Source of the DNA: Rhizobium aethiopicum
Lineage (GTDB): Bacteria; Pseudomonadota; Alphaproteobacteria; Rhizobiales; Rhizobiaceae
Direction of reading: 5' to 3'
DNA length: 64,000 bases
Assembly: GCF_900094625.1 (NCBI RefSeq)
Contig: NZ_FMAJ01000014.1
Location: 85,091-149,090, forward strand
Part shown: positions 9,329 to 18,307 of the stretch, one piece after another
Layout: every line of letters starts with the position of its first letter
Numbering within the stretch: position 1 is the stretch's first letter
Notes under the pieces: generated by a model
The model's database searches: none
What the model saw: the letters and a program-made list of their open reading frames with translations, nothing else
What the model was told of the DNA's origin: nothing
Program-made: the position numbers and the translations under genes

Positions 9329-9744
9329 ATGCCACATCGAGCGTGACGAGTTCGACCTCGAGCTCATCGAGTTCGGCCCAGAAGAAGGCGACGCTCAATT
9401 ACGACAATTTCCTTCAGCTGCTCATCGCTCAGATGAAGAACCAGGATCCGACCGATCCTATGGATGCCAGCGAGCAGATGTCGCAGCTGGCAAGCTTCTC
9501 GCAGGTCGAGCAGACGATCCAGACCAACACCAAGCTGGATACGCTTCTGGCAAGCTCGAGCCTGACGCAGGCCAGCAGCTACGTCGGCAAATATATGGAA
9601 AGCGCCGACGGCACCGTCAAAGGCGTCATCGAATCCGTCAAGGTTTATTCCGACGGCATCATTGCGACGACCGAGGATGGCGGTAAGATACTCGTGCAGG
9701 CGGGAATCACTGTCGCCGACGAGGCTCCGAGCAGCAGCTCCTGA
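9319..9744 (+). CDS. flgD: Flagellar hook capping protein FlgD
   Basis: This 141-residue protein has a Ser/Thr-rich start and then the FlgD core: LNYDNFLQLLIAQMKNQDPT followed by DPMDASEQMSQLASFSQVEQ and an SSLTQASSYVGK segment. It caps the growing hook and directs FlgE insertion. It is short because the C-terminal Tudor/FnIII-like part of longer FlgD proteins is largely absent, which is usual in rhizobia. The start overlaps flbT by 10 bases. The 92-base gap that follows holds a GCAGCCC/GGGCTGC hairpin at 9786-9809. Confidence 0.92.
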   Translation: MAVDATSSVTSSTSSSSSSAQKKATLNYDNFLQLLIAQMKNQDPTDPMDASEQMSQLASFSQVEQTIQTNTKLDTLLASSSLTQASSYVGKYMESADGTVKGVIESVKVYSDGIIATTEDGGKILVQAGITVADEAPSSSS

Positions 9745-9836
9745 TGGCGAAGGGGCGCCGACGCGCCCGACCGTACCGATCAATCGCAGCCCGGCGACGG
9801 CGGGGCTGCTTCAAGGCGATATGAGGTTGCCTTCAG

Positions 9837-10103
9837 ATGAATGAAGCTGATGCATTGGATCTGTTCCAGGCGGCGATCTGGACCGTGCTGATTGCCTCCG
9901 GTCCGGCCGTCTTCGCCGCGATGGTGGTGGGCCTCGTCATTGCCTTGATCCAGGCGCTGACCCAGGTGCAGGAGGCAACGCTGACCTTCGTGCCGAAGAT
10001 CGTCACGGTGCTGGTGGTGGTCGGCGTCACCGCCCCCTTCGTCGGCTCGCAGATCTCGATTTTCACCAATCTGGTCTTTTCGCGCATCCAGTCCGGCTTC
10101 TAG
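9837..10103 (+). CDS. fliQ: Flagellar export apparatus protein FliQ
   Basis: The 88-residue protein has two membrane helices (about 16-38 and 52-75) and the FliQ pattern LDLFQAAIWTVLIASGP, LIQALTQVQEATLTFVPKI. FliQ is a core subunit of the type III export gate with FliP, FliR, FlhA and FlhB. Length is normal for the family. It is followed by a 170-base gap and then flhA. Confidence 0.94.
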   Translation: MNEADALDLFQAAIWTVLIASGPAVFAAMVVGLVIALIQALTQVQEATLTFVPKIVTVLVVVGVTAPFVGSQISIFTNLVFSRIQSGF

Positions 10104-10228
10104 CGTAATTCCAACAAAGTGCGCAGGGCTTTTGCCAAGCGCAGAGGGCTTGTGTCGGGGATTTCCGTCGACAACCGCTCTGAGCCACCTTCGCGCAAGC
10201 TTCGCCATTTAACTCTCGATCCGAACTG

Positions 10229-10247
10229 GGCGGACCGCATGTCCGCC
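10229..10247 (+). other. Stem-loop 27 bases upstream of flhA
   Basis: A perfect 7-bp stem GGCGGAC / GTCCGCC closes a CGCAT loop in the 170-base fliQ-flhA gap. No T-run follows, so it is not a standard terminator. Its position just before the flhA ribosome-binding region suggests an effect on flhA translation or on mRNA processing; this is inference. Confidence 0.45.
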
Positions 10248-10273
10248 TCCTCTCATGAAGAGACGGATTCGTA

Positions 10274-12361
10274 ATGGCGCAACCACCTGCACTCCCCCTT
10301 CCGAAAGTCGCCCCGAGCCTGCGCGATGTCGGTTTTGCCCTCGGCATCATCGTCATCATCTGCATTCTCTTCCTGCCGATCCCGCCGTTCCTGATCGATA
10401 TGGGGCTGGCCTTCTCGATCGCCTTCTCGGTGCTGATCCTGATGGTCGCGCTGTGGATCCAGAAGCCGCTCGATTTCTCGTCCTTCCCGACCATTCTGCT
10501 GATCGCGACGATGACCCGGCTGGCGCTCAACATCGCCACCACCCGCGTCATCCTGTCTCACGGCAACGAGGGCCACGATGCGGCCGGCGGCGTCATCGCC
10601 GGTTTCGCGAGTCTTGTCATGTCCGGCGACTTCGTCATCGGTCTGATCGTCTTCCTGATCCTCATCACCATCAACTTCATCGTCATCACCAAGGGCGCCA
10701 CGCGCATCGCCGAAGTCGGCGCGCGTTTCACTCTCGATGCCATCCCCGGCAAGCAGATGTCGATCGACGCCGACCTCTCGGCCGGCATCATCGACGAAAA
10801 GGAAGCTCAGCGCCGGCGCAAGGAGCTCGAAGAGGAGAGCTCCTTCTTCGGGGCGATGGACGGTGCGTCGAAATTCGTGCGCGGTGACGCCGTTGCCGGC
10901 CTCATCATCACCGCCATCAACGTCTTCGGCGGCATCATCATCGGCTATTTCCGCCACGGCATGCCGATCGGCGAGGCGGCCGACGTGTTCGTCAAGCTCT
11001 CGGTCGGCGACGGCCTCGTCTCGCAAATGCCGGCCCTGATCGTTTCGCTCGCAGCCGGCCTTCTCGTCTCCCGCGGTGGCACCACCGGCTCCACCGACCA
11101 GGCTGTTGTCAATCAGTTGAGCGGTTATCCCCGCGCGCTTTCCGTCTCGGCCGTGTTGATGTTGGTCCTGGCCCTGATGCCGGGTCTGCCGTTCGTCCCC
11201 TTCGTGATCCTCGGCAGCCTTCTCGCTTTCGGCGCCTGGTTCATTCCGCGCCAGGTCGAGGCTGAAAACAAGCTTCGCCGCGAGCAGGAGGAAAAGAAGG
11301 TCGTCCAGAGCAAGGAGCTGGAAAAGGACTCGGTCAAATCGGTGCTCCGCACCTCCGAAATCGAGCTCGCACTCGGCAAGATGGTCTCGACGCGCCTGCT
11401 TGGCGCTCATCAGGAGCTGGCGTTCCGCGTCGGCAAGATGCGCAAGAAGTTCGCCACGCAATACGGTTTCGTCGTGCCTGAGATCAAGGTCACGGACGAC
11501 ATCGCCATCGCCGAGAAGTCCTATCAGATCCGCATCCACGGCACGACGGTCGCCTCCAACCTGCTGCGTGTCGGCGAAGTCCTCGTCGTCACCGGCGCCG
11601 GCCGCAAGCCCAGCATTCCCGGCGATGAAATCCGCGAACCCGCTTTCGGCATGCCGGCCGTCTCGATCCTCGAAAACTTCGCTGACGATCTGAAACGCGA
11701 AGGTTTTCAGCCGATCGACAACGTCTCCGTCGTGCTCACGCATATGAGCGAGGTTATTCGCAATAACCTGCCGCAGCTTCTGTCCTACAAGGACGTCAAG
11801 GTTTTAATCGATCGGCTCGATCCTGAATACAAGAAGCTCGCCGATGAGATCTGCTCGTCGCACATGTCCTATTCGGGCCTGCAGGCGGTGCTCAAGCTCC
11901 TGCTTGCCGAGCGCGTTTCGATCCGCAACCTGCACCTCATTCTCGAAGCGGTGGCCGAGCTTGCCCCGCATGTCAGGAAGACCGAGCAGATCGTCGAGCA
12001 CGTCCGCATCCGCATGGCTCAGCAGCTCTGCGGCGATCTCGCCGATAATGGCGTCCTGCGTGTGCTCAGGCTCGGCAGCAAGTGGGATCTCGCCTTCCAC
12101 CAGGCGCTGAAGCGCGATGCCAAGGGCGAGGTCATCGAATTCGACATCGATCCGCGCAGCCTGGAGGAGTTCAGCGAGCAGGCGAGCAAAGTTATCCGTG
12201 AGTTCATGGACCGCGGCCTGCCATTCGCCCTTGTCACATCGCCGGAAACACGCTCCTATGTGCGCATGATCATCGAACGGCTGTTCGCCACGCTCCCGGT
12301 CCTGTCGCATGTCGAATTGGCCAAGGGCATCGAGATAAAGATTTTGGGCTCGATTTCATGA
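10274..12361 (+). CDS. flhA: Flagellar biosynthesis protein FlhA
   Basis: This 695-residue protein has the FlhA layout: an N-terminal half with about eight membrane helices (roughly 20-310), the conserved cytoplasmic loop LALNIATTRVIL and TKGATRIAEVGARFTLDAIPGKQ, and a C-terminal cytoplasmic domain from about 350 that docks substrates and chaperones. FlhA is the main proton-using ring of the flagellar export gate. Its last four bases overlap the fliR start. No truncation or frameshift is seen. Confidence 0.96.
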   Translation: MAQPPALPLPKVAPSLRDVGFALGIIVIICILFLPIPPFLIDMGLAFSIAFSVLILMVALWIQKPLDFSSFPTILLIATMTRLALNIATTRVILSHGNEGHDAAGGVIAGFASLVMSGDFVIGLIVFLILITINFIVITKGATRIAEVGARFTLDAIPGKQMSIDADLSAGIIDEKEAQRRRKELEEESSFFGAMDGASKFVRGDAVAGLIITAINVFGGIIIGYFRHGMPIGEAADVFVKLSVGDGLVSQMPALIVSLAAGLLVSRGGTTGSTDQAVVNQLSGYPRALSVSAVLMLVLALMPGLPFVPFVILGSLLAFGAWFIPRQVEAENKLRREQEEKKVVQSKELEKDSVKSVLRTSEIELALGKMVSTRLLGAHQELAFRVGKMRKKFATQYGFVVPEIKVTDDIAIAEKSYQIRIHGTTVASNLLRVGEVLVVTGAGRKPSIPGDEIREPAFGMPAVSILENFADDLKREGFQPIDNVSVVLTHMSEVIRNNLPQLLSYKDVKVLIDRLDPEYKKLADEICSSHMSYSGLQAVLKLLLAERVSIRNLHLILEAVAELAPHVRKTEQIVEHVRIRMAQQLCGDLADNGVLRVLRLGSKWDLAFHQALKRDAKGEVIEFDIDPRSLEEFSEQASKVIREFMDRGLPFALVTSPETRSYVRMIIERLFATLPVLSHVELAKGIEIKILGSIS

Positions 12362-13110
12362 TAGCAGACCCGCAAGGGACGGTCCTCGCGCTGTTTCTGG
12401 TTTTCTGCCGGATCGGCGGCTGTGTGCTGGCTCTTCCAGGTTTTTCCTCGGCGCGCGTGCCCGAGCAGCTGCGCCTCTTCATTGCCGTCGCCCTGTCGAT
12501 CGCCGTCATGCCGCTGCTCTGGGACACCGTTTACCCGGCCGTTCACACGGGAGCGGGGACCTATATCGGCCTGATTTTCAGCGAATCACTGGTCGGCGTG
12601 ATGTACGGCATGCTGGCCAGGATCTATACGCTCGGCATGCAGTTCGCCGCCTCGATCATCGCGATGATGGTCGGCTATACCCAGCCGGGTTCCGTCGATG
12701 TCATCGAAGACACTCCGGAGACCAGCCTTTCGGCCTTCATCACTTTTGCCGGCATCATGATTCTCTTCATCATGGATTTCCATCACATCGTCTTCCGCGC
12801 GCTGATCGATTCCTACACGACCATGCCTTTCGGCGGCCTGGTGCAGATGCGCGCGACGTTGATCTCTTTCACCGACACGCTGGAGCAGACGACCTACATC
12901 ATGTTGCGGCTGTCGAGCCCATTCCTGATCTACGGCCTGATCTTCAATGTCTCGATCGGCTTCATCAACAAGCTGGCGCCGCAGATCCCGGTCTACTTCA
13001 TTTCCACGCCCTATCTGCTGCTCGGCGGGCTCTTTCTGATTTATTTCTCGATTGCGGCGCTGGTCAGCCAGTTCGGCCAATCCTTCGCTTCGATCTATAT
13101 CGGGCGATGA
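12358..13110 (+). CDS. fliR: Flagellar export apparatus protein FliR
   Basis: The 250-residue protein has about six membrane helices and FliR features: an early LALFLVFCRIGGCVLALPGF, then VPEQLRLFIAVALSIAVMPL, and a later LKL-type segment LRLSSPFLIYGLIFNVSIGFINK. FliR is part of the FliPQR export channel. The ATG lies in the flhA stop overlap (ATGA). The next small gene starts 7 bases downstream. Confidence 0.94.
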   Translation: MIADPQGTVLALFLVFCRIGGCVLALPGFSSARVPEQLRLFIAVALSIAVMPLLWDTVYPAVHTGAGTYIGLIFSESLVGVMYGMLARIYTLGMQFAASIIAMMVGYTQPGSVDVIEDTPETSLSAFITFAGIMILFIMDFHHIVFRALIDSYTTMPFGGLVQMRATLISFTDTLEQTTYIMLRLSSPFLIYGLIFNVSIGFINKLAPQIPVYFISTPYLLLGGLFLIYFSIAALVSQFGQSFASIYIGR

Positions 13111-13117
13111 GGCTGTC

Positions 13118-13531
13118 ATGATCGAGAAGAACCGTTCCCAGAAGCTCAAGCGTCTCCTGTCGGTGCAACGGCACATCGAGAGGATGGCGGAGAACGACCT
13201 GGCCGAAACCAGCCGTCAACGCATCGAGGTCAATGCGGCGATGGATGACGTCATCGTCGCGCTAGGATCGATGGACCCTGTCCACCACGCTTTCTCGCAA
13301 AACTATGCCGATCGATTCGGCAGGCTCACCATTAAGGATCAGCAGCTGACCGGCATGCAGCAGATCCACGAGATGCGGCTGACGCGCGAGCGCGCCAAGG
13401 CCGACCGGCTGGAAGAGGGCATGAAAGATGCCCTCGATGCGGAGCGCCGCGAGGCCGACGACAATGCCGTTTATGATGTGATCGATCAGCAATTCGCAAC
13501 ACCAGCCTCCAGCAAGCTTCGAAAACCATAA
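13118..13531 (+). CDS. Small coiled-coil flagellar protein, FliJ-like (hypothetical)
   Basis: A start at 13118 gives 137 residues; it lies 7 bases after the fliR stop, and an upstream extension would overlap fliR. The product is almost wholly charged, helical and coiled-coil (NRSQKLKRLLSVQRHIERMAE, then EMRLTRERAKADRLEEGMKDAL), with no signal peptide. Length and heptad character resemble FliJ, the central stalk of the flagellar ATPase, but no diagnostic motif proves this. Its place between fliR and the rod-binding gene strongly supports a flagellar role. Confidence 0.7.
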   Translation: MIEKNRSQKLKRLLSVQRHIERMAENDLAETSRQRIEVNAAMDDVIVALGSMDPVHHAFSQNYADRFGRLTIKDQQLTGMQQIHEMRLTRERAKADRLEEGMKDALDAERREADDNAVYDVIDQQFATPASSKLRKP

Positions 13532-13562
13532 TCGTTACGATCTTAATTCAGAGGATTGTAAC

Positions 13563-14126
13563 GTGGCTATTTCGCCCCCCAGTGATCTGGTCCTGGACGT
13601 GGTCAAAGCTGCCGACCCCATGGAGGTTCAGGCGGCCCAGGAAAAACTGAAGGCAAATCGCGCGGCCTTTGCCGCAACGAGCCTCGCCGAGAACGGCAAG
13701 GGCTTTTCCAATACGGTCGACGTTCTCGATCATATTGGCCAGAAGAGCGGCCTTGCCAACATCCAAAACCGCGCCAAGACCGAGGAAGTTCCGGAAAGCT
13801 ACCGGAAGTTCGAGGCCATGGTGCTGCAGAACTTCGTCAAGTCGATGCTGCCGAGCGAAAGTGAAGACGTCTACGGCAAGGGCGCGACCGGCGATATCTG
13901 GAAAGGCATGATGGCCGAACAGCTCGGCAACACCATGGCCAAGGGCGACGGCATCGGCATCGCCAAGCAGATGTACAGCGAACTTCTGCGCCGTCAGGAA
14001 GGCAAGATCGTTAATGCCGCGACCGATAATGACGACCGCAACACCGCGCTCAGCATGATCGACGACTTCCAGCGCAGGACTTTCGGCACACCGACTGCCG
14101 AATCCAAGCCAGATAGAACAGGGTGA
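13563..14126 (+). CDS. Rod-binding protein, FlgJ N-terminal / CheL type
   Basis: The start is GTG at 13563, preceded by AGAGGA. The 187-residue product carries a rod-binding domain at about 75-140 (ESYRKFEAMVLQNFVKSMLP, then GDIWKGMMAEQLGNTMAK and GIGIAKQMYSELL). This is the N-terminal half of enterobacterial FlgJ; the muramidase half is absent, as in Caulobacter CheL. It probably caps or chaperones the rod. The separate SLT enzyme at 2973-3557 may supply the missing wall-cutting activity; this pairing is inference. Confidence 0.82.
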   Translation: MAISPPSDLVLDVVKAADPMEVQAAQEKLKANRAAFAATSLAENGKGFSNTVDVLDHIGQKSGLANIQNRAKTEEVPESYRKFEAMVLQNFVKSMLPSESEDVYGKGATGDIWKGMMAEQLGNTMAKGDGIGIAKQMYSELLRRQEGKIVNAATDNDDRNTALSMIDDFQRRTFGTPTAESKPDRTG

Positions 14127-14129
14127 TTT

Positions 14130-14225
14130 CCGGCCCGTTGGCCTAAAATCTGGATCCTGTTCCCAATGAGATAATCAGAGCGGATGTCGACCGAAAACCG
14201 CACTTTTCGGCATCATGCTCAAAGC
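14130..14225. repeat. Rhizobial intergenic palindromic element (RIME-like), partial
   Basis: The 119-base gap after the rod-binding gene contains CCGAAAA-CCGCAC-TTTTCGG (14191-14210), a 7-bp stem, followed by CATCATGCTC (14211-14220). This combination of a CCGAAAA hairpin next to a GAGCATGATG-type arm is one I recognise as recurrent in rhizobial intergenic regions. The CATCATGCTC arm also occurs at 26141-26150. Boundaries are approximate. Confidence 0.55.
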
Positions 14226-14245
14226 GACGCATAACCGAGGGTACA

Positions 14246-14611
14246 ATGGAAATAGTTTCGAACGAATACAGAATTAAATCCGTTCTCGGACGCCTCGAGA
14301 TGATCATCGACAATGAGAACACCCGGATCGGCAATGATCCGCAGTTCGATCTCAAGGTCTCCAACGCGCACAAGAGCCGCTGCCTCTATGAGCTGTCGAT
14401 GCTGTTCCGCGATACCGATCCGGCCGAGCTTGCCGCTGCCCATCTCGATCAGCTGCACGGCCTGAAAAAGAAGCTGGTTCTCAACGCCCGGCGTGTCGAG
14501 GCGCATCTCGAAGCGGTTCGTGCCGTGGCCGACCTCCTGAAGAATGCGGTTCAGGACGCCGACGCCGACGGCACCTATTCCCAGGAACAATTCGCCGCGC
14601 GTGGAAACTGA
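14246..14611 (+). CDS. Putative flagellar chaperone, FlgN-like (hypothetical)
   Basis: This 121-residue, helical, soluble protein has no signal peptide. A segment of LEMIIDNENTRIGNDPQFDL followed by NAHKSRCLYELSMLFR and LKKKLVLNARRVEAHLEAVRAV looks like FlgN, the export chaperone of FlgK and FlgL, in size and helix pattern (the L-x-x-N-x-x-x-L-x-A type segment near residue 80). No certain motif proves it. The stop and the next start share one base (TGATG), so it is coupled to the following membrane protein. Confidence 0.62.
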   Translation: MEIVSNEYRIKSVLGRLEMIIDNENTRIGNDPQFDLKVSNAHKSRCLYELSMLFRDTDPAELAAAHLDQLHGLKKKLVLNARRVEAHLEAVRAVADLLKNAVQDADADGTYSQEQFAARGN

Positions 14612-15150
14612 TGGTCAAGCTCGTCCTCACCGGTATCTGGGTTTGCGCCATCACCTTGGCCTCGGTCTATTTTTCGGTGTACCTGGCGACGGCGCCGGCA
14701 CCCGCTGTAACGGATTCCAAGCAGAGCGCGCTCGAACTGGTGAAGGGTGAAATGATCACTGTGCCCGTTATCTCAGACGGCGCAGTTACTGGTTATTTCA
14801 TCAGCCGCATCTCATTCATGATGAACAAGGACATGATGAAGGGCGTTACCTTGCCGCTGGCCGAGATGACGACCGACCAACTTTTCAGCCTGCTCGTCGG
14901 CAACAAGATGGTCGATCTAGCCCACATCAAATCCTTCGATCCGAAAGCCTTCCGCGAGGAGATCAAGAAGGGCATGAACGAGCGCCTCGGCGGCGAGTAT
15001 GTCGCCGACGTGATGCTGGAGCAGCTCGACTATCTCTCCAAGCAAGAGATCAAGCAAAATTCGTCCGGTGAGCCGAAGAAGCTCGGCGCACCGGTCAAGA
15101 TCGTCGAAGGCGCGTCTGTCGAGGGAGCGCCGGCCCCGGCCGTCCATTGA
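14611..15150 (+). CDS. Membrane-anchored protein of the flagellar operon, unknown function
   Basis: The 179-residue product has one N-terminal membrane helix (about 7-27) followed by a soluble, presumably periplasmic domain and a Pro/Ala-rich tail. I do not recognise the family. Single-span topology, basal length and genetic position recall FliL-type proteins, but the sequence does not show a clear FliL motif. It is coupled to the FlgN-like gene by TGATG and is the last gene before a repeat and a terminator, so it probably ends the flagellar operon. Confidence 0.65.
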   Translation: MVKLVLTGIWVCAITLASVYFSVYLATAPAPAVTDSKQSALELVKGEMITVPVISDGAVTGYFISRISFMMNKDMMKGVTLPLAEMTTDQLFSLLVGNKMVDLAHIKSFDPKAFREEIKKGMNERLGGEYVADVMLEQLDYLSKQEIKQNSSGEPKKLGAPVKIVEGASVEGAPAPAVH

Positions 15151-15169
15151 CATAACGAATCACGGAGCG

Positions 15170-15272
15170 TGCCGTGCGCAACTGTCTGCAGCGGTTTTTG
15201 CGATCACGACATGCCCAAAAACAAAGGGCTAAAGCGCGAGGAGCGAATCTGAAAGATCGCGACGCGCTTTGG
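15170..15272. repeat. Rhizobial intergenic palindromic element (RIME-like)
   Basis: The stretch holds GTGCGCAACTGTCTGCAGCG, then ACGACATGC, ACAAAGGG and an inverted pair AAAGCGCG (15231-15238) / CGCGCTTT (15263-15270). I recognise this order as a common rhizobial non-coding repeat. A related copy with GTGTGCAGCGGTT and GGCATGCATAAA lies at 51918-51985. It sits between the last flagellar gene and the terminator. Confidence 0.65.
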
Positions 15273-15278
15273 ATGCAC

Positions 15279-15306
15279 AAACGGCGCCTTCGGGCGCCGT
15301 TTTCGT
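15279..15306 (+). terminator. Rho-independent terminator of the flagellar operon
   Basis: A perfect stem AAACGGCGCC...GGCGCCGTTT with a TTCG loop (15289-15292) is followed by TTCGTT. It lies 129 bases after the last flagellar stop codon and immediately after the repeat. A stable UUCG tetraloop and GC-rich stem make it the strongest terminator in this part of the window. Confidence 0.75.
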
Positions 15307-15547
15307 TGGGCCGCATTTGGTTAATAAACCACTTATGCGAGCATCAAAATTCAAGGAATTTTCCTAAGGGTTGTTTGAAACCGTCCTGCTATATCAGCTG
15401 TCACAGCTTGGCATGCGCCGTTTCCGCGTTCGGAGCGACGCCGTTCCATGCCTGACGCGACCGGCCCTTTTCGAGGCCCCCGATTGCGGATATCGGCTTG
15501 TTTTCCGGGATGTCGGGCGCATGACGCAACCTCGGCAGGAGGTAGGA

Positions 15548-16390
15548 ATGAATTTGATTGCAAACTTCGCGGTGCTTGCATCGCGGCGGACGATCTTCGA
15601 TCTGCCCGTCTGCGATCTCGGCTGGGACGATGCCCTCGTTTTTATCAACGAGCTCGCTTCCATTCCCGTCGGCCAGACCGTGGTTTGCTTCGTGAACGCC
15701 CATAACATGCTGACGGCGCTGCGCGACGATGAATATTACCGGATCATGTCAAACAATCTGGTGCTGCCTGATGGTATCGGCCTCAACATCGCCTCGCAGA
15801 TCGCCCATGGCGGCCCGTTTCCCGCCAATCTGAACGGCACCGATTTCGTGCCGGCCTTCCTCACCTTCATGGAGGCGCCGCGCCGCATCGGCTTGATCGG
15901 CGGCAAGCGCTCCGTCGTCGAGGCCGCGGCGGTAAATTTCCGCAAGCACACGCCCTGGCATGAATTTGTCGTCATTTCCGACGGTTTTTTCGACAAGGTC
16001 GATTCCACCGATGTCATCGACGAGATCGAGCGCCAGAAGCTCGATATCCTGATCGTCGGCATGGGGACGCCGCTTCAGGAGAAATGGGTCCACGACAACA
16101 TCCGTGCCGACCATGCGCGTCTGGTGCTGACGGTTGGCGCTCTCTTCGATTTCGTCTCCGGCGCCGTCCCGCGGGCGCCGAAAACCGTGCGGATGATGCG
16201 TCTGGAATGGGCCTATCGCCTGGTCCAGGAGCCAGCGCGCCTCTGGCGGCGTTATGTCGTCGGCATTCCGGTCTTCCTCTTCCATGTCCTGCGCTATCGC
16301 TTCCGCCGGCGCGAAAGAATTCTCAACCACCCGGAAGAGCGCCGCAGCAGCGTCTTGCAGGCGCCGGCCGACCGCAAGAAAGCGAGCTGA
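15548..16390 (+). CDS. WecG/TagA/CpsF-family glycosyltransferase
   Basis: The ATG at 15548 is chosen because AGGAGG lies 5-11 bases upstream and homologous proteins begin near this point. A longer frame upstream reads through the intergenic region. The 280 residues show the family core: VNAHNMLTALRD, LPDGIGLNIASQI, RIGLIGGKRSVVEAAA, DILIVGMGTPLQEKWV and VGALFDFVSGAVPRAPKTVR. Such enzymes add an N-acetyl-mannosaminyl or related residue to a lipid-linked sugar in surface-polysaccharide synthesis. The downstream Wzz-like gene supports a polysaccharide role. The acceptor cannot be deduced. Confidence 0.87.
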   Translation: MNLIANFAVLASRRTIFDLPVCDLGWDDALVFINELASIPVGQTVVCFVNAHNMLTALRDDEYYRIMSNNLVLPDGIGLNIASQIAHGGPFPANLNGTDFVPAFLTFMEAPRRIGLIGGKRSVVEAAAVNFRKHTPWHEFVVISDGFFDKVDSTDVIDEIERQKLDILIVGMGTPLQEKWVHDNIRADHARLVLTVGALFDFVSGAVPRAPKTVRMMRLEWAYRLVQEPARLWRRYVVGIPVFLFHVLRYRFRRRERILNHPEERRSSVLQAPADRKKAS

Positions 16391-16549
16391 GCCCGCGCGT
16401 TTCTTGTCGCGCCGGGAGCGCTATCGATCTCGGGCGACGGTAATTCTCGCCGGCTGCGGTTAACCATTTCTTTGCCATGGTTATTTAGGGTAGCTTAATC
16501 ATCTGCATCGCGTGCGGATGAGCGAACTCGGCCATCATGTGCATGAGAT

Positions 16550-18307
16550 GTGGCGCAAATGTACGATATCAGGGCCAGAAGCAGCTTCCAGGATCGCGCA
16601 GCCGCAGGGCCGCGTCCCTTAGATCATACTTATCGCCCGCCGCGATCGGCCAGGCCCGATATCGCGCCGCCCGAGGCCGAACTTCTGCGTGCCATCGGCC
16701 GCGCGCTGGAAGAGCAGCGCGTAAAAGCGGCGCGCCCGGCCCCGCTGGTCGACCGCATCGAAACCATCCTCGGCAATCGCCTTCAGGCCGCCAACGATAT
16801 CGGCCGTCCGCCGGAGCCGGCCGGTTATGCAGAGCCGAGCGCTGCAATTGAAGCGCCGGCGATTCCGGCCGCGATCCGGGATGATCTTGCCAGGCCCGGG
16901 CCGTTCGAGCCGCGCCGGCGCACCGGCCGCTTCGGCCTTGTCATGACTGTCGTTGCCGCGACGATCCTTGGCGCGGGCCTGTCGGCGCTGATGCCGGTCG
17001 CGCCGGTCCTCCACCGTGCCGAGACGACGCTGGTGGTAAAGACGGATGCGGCCAGCCGCGCCGCCTTCACGCAGGCTGCGGCGAAAGGGCTGCTGTCGGC
17101 GCGCATGGTGGCCTCGACGGTCGCTGCGCTGAAACTTGATCACGATCCGGAATTTGCCGGCTCCAGCACCAATGCGCTTGGTGTCGCGTTCGATCTCCTC
17201 TCGGCCACCGGTGCTGCCGCCGATCCGGCCTCGCGCGCCGAGGCCGCGCTGAAACAAGCGATCGAGATCGTGCCCGATCCGGTCGCCGGTACGATCCTCG
17301 TCAGGGTGACGACCGGCGACAGCGGCAAATCAATGCGCATCGCCGCACGGCTTGCCGAAACGGTTTCCACAGGCAGCGGCGACGGCAGGAGCGCCGAATC
17401 CGATACTGCCCTGCGCAAGGCCTATGATGAGGCCAAGGCGGAGCTTGTCGCTTTTACGGCAAAGAGCGGCGAGGGCAACGTCAAGGTGGCGATCGACCTT
17501 CGCGGTCAGATCGATCGGCTCGACGCCGATCTGAAACAGGCAGACCAAAACATTCTTGCCGCAAAGGCGCAGACCGACCGGTTGAAGGCGGCAAAACTTG
17601 CGGGCGTGCTGGATGGTTCGCTCCCCTCCGACATGCTCTCGCCGGCGCTGCAGGACTGGCGGGACAAATATGCGGTTGCAAGGACGACGCTTGCGCAGCT
17701 TTCGGCCGAGCTTGGCCCGCGCCATCCGCGCCTGTTGCAACAGCAGGCTGAAACGGATGGTCTCAAGCAAAACATGGGCAAGGAGCTTGTTCGGCTCGCT
17801 CAGCTCGCCAATGCGGCTGCCAAGGCGGCGGTTGATGCGCGCAAGGGCCTGAACGACCGCCGCAACACGCTGATCGCCCAGAGCCGGGATACTGGCGTCG
17901 ATCTGTCCCGGTTGACCGAGCTGCGCGAAAAGGCGAATGCCGCCCGCTCGCGGCTGGAGCAGTCAGGGTCCGCATCGGGAGCTGCCGACGACGGTCATAT
18001 GGTCTTGATGAAGCCGCCGTTGGCCTCGGCGCTATCGCCAACGAATGGTCTGACCGGCCGCGCGCTGGCCGGAGCCGCTGCAGGCCTGGCAATCGGCTTT
18101 GCCCTGGCCTTCCTGCTGTCCTCACGCAAATCCGTCGCGGCTACCGCAACCGATTTACCGGCGTCCTCTTTGGTCCCTTCTCCGCCACCATCGCCCGTGC
18201 CGGCGCCGGCGGCGGTCGACGAGATGGAAGTGCTGCGCTCCGAAATCTCGGGCCTGCGGGACCGGCTCCGCGTTCATGTGATGGAAACGCGGCCGCCGCT
18301 GCGCTGA
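16550..18307 (+). CDS. Wzz-like polysaccharide chain-length / export protein
   Basis: The 585-residue protein (GTG start at 16550; an ATG at 16559 is an alternative) has a polar, Pro/Arg-rich N-terminus, a first membrane helix at about 127-149, a periplasmic region with long coiled coil (about 285-470; e.g. LRGQIDRLDADLKQADQNIL), and a second membrane helix near 503-525 followed by a short Pro-rich cytoplasmic tail. This is the topology of Wzz/PCP proteins that set polysaccharide chain length. No tyrosine-kinase domain is fused to it. A TAACCAT/ATGGTTA inverted repeat (16461-16483) lies upstream. Confidence 0.72.
   Translation: MAQMYDIRARSSFQDRAAAGPRPLDHTYRPPRSARPDIAPPEAELLRAIGRALEEQRVKAARPAPLVDRIETILGNRLQAANDIGRPPEPAGYAEPSAAIEAPAIPAAIRDDLARPGPFEPRRRTGRFGLVMTVVAATILGAGLSALMPVAPVLHRAETTLVVKTDAASRAAFTQAAAKGLLSARMVASTVAALKLDHDPEFAGSSTNALGVAFDLLSATGAAADPASRAEAALKQAIEIVPDPVAGTILVRVTTGDSGKSMRIAARLAETVSTGSGDGRSAESDTALRKAYDEAKAELVAFTAKSGEGNVKVAIDLRGQIDRLDADLKQADQNILAAKAQTDRLKAAKLAGVLDGSLPSDMLSPALQDWRDKYAVARTTLAQLSAELGPRHPRLLQQQAETDGLKQNMGKELVRLAQLANAAAKAAVDARKGLNDRRNTLIAQSRDTGVDLSRLTELREKANAARSRLEQSGSASGAADDGHMVLMKPPLASALSPTNGLTGRALAGAAAGLAIGFALAFLLSSRKSVAATATDLPASSLVPSPPPSPVPAPAAVDEMEVLRSEISGLRDRLRVHVMETRPPLR

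Noticed and set aside
10253..11743. 496-codon minus-strand frame opposite flhA
   Set aside because: Composition is Asp/Glu/Arg/His-rich, the usual mirror of a membrane-protein gene; flhA on the + strand is certain.
15371..15547. Upstream extension of the WecG-type glycosyltransferase
   Set aside because: The ATG at 15548 has a near-perfect AGGAGG, and the extra residues show no family likeness and overlap the intergenic region.
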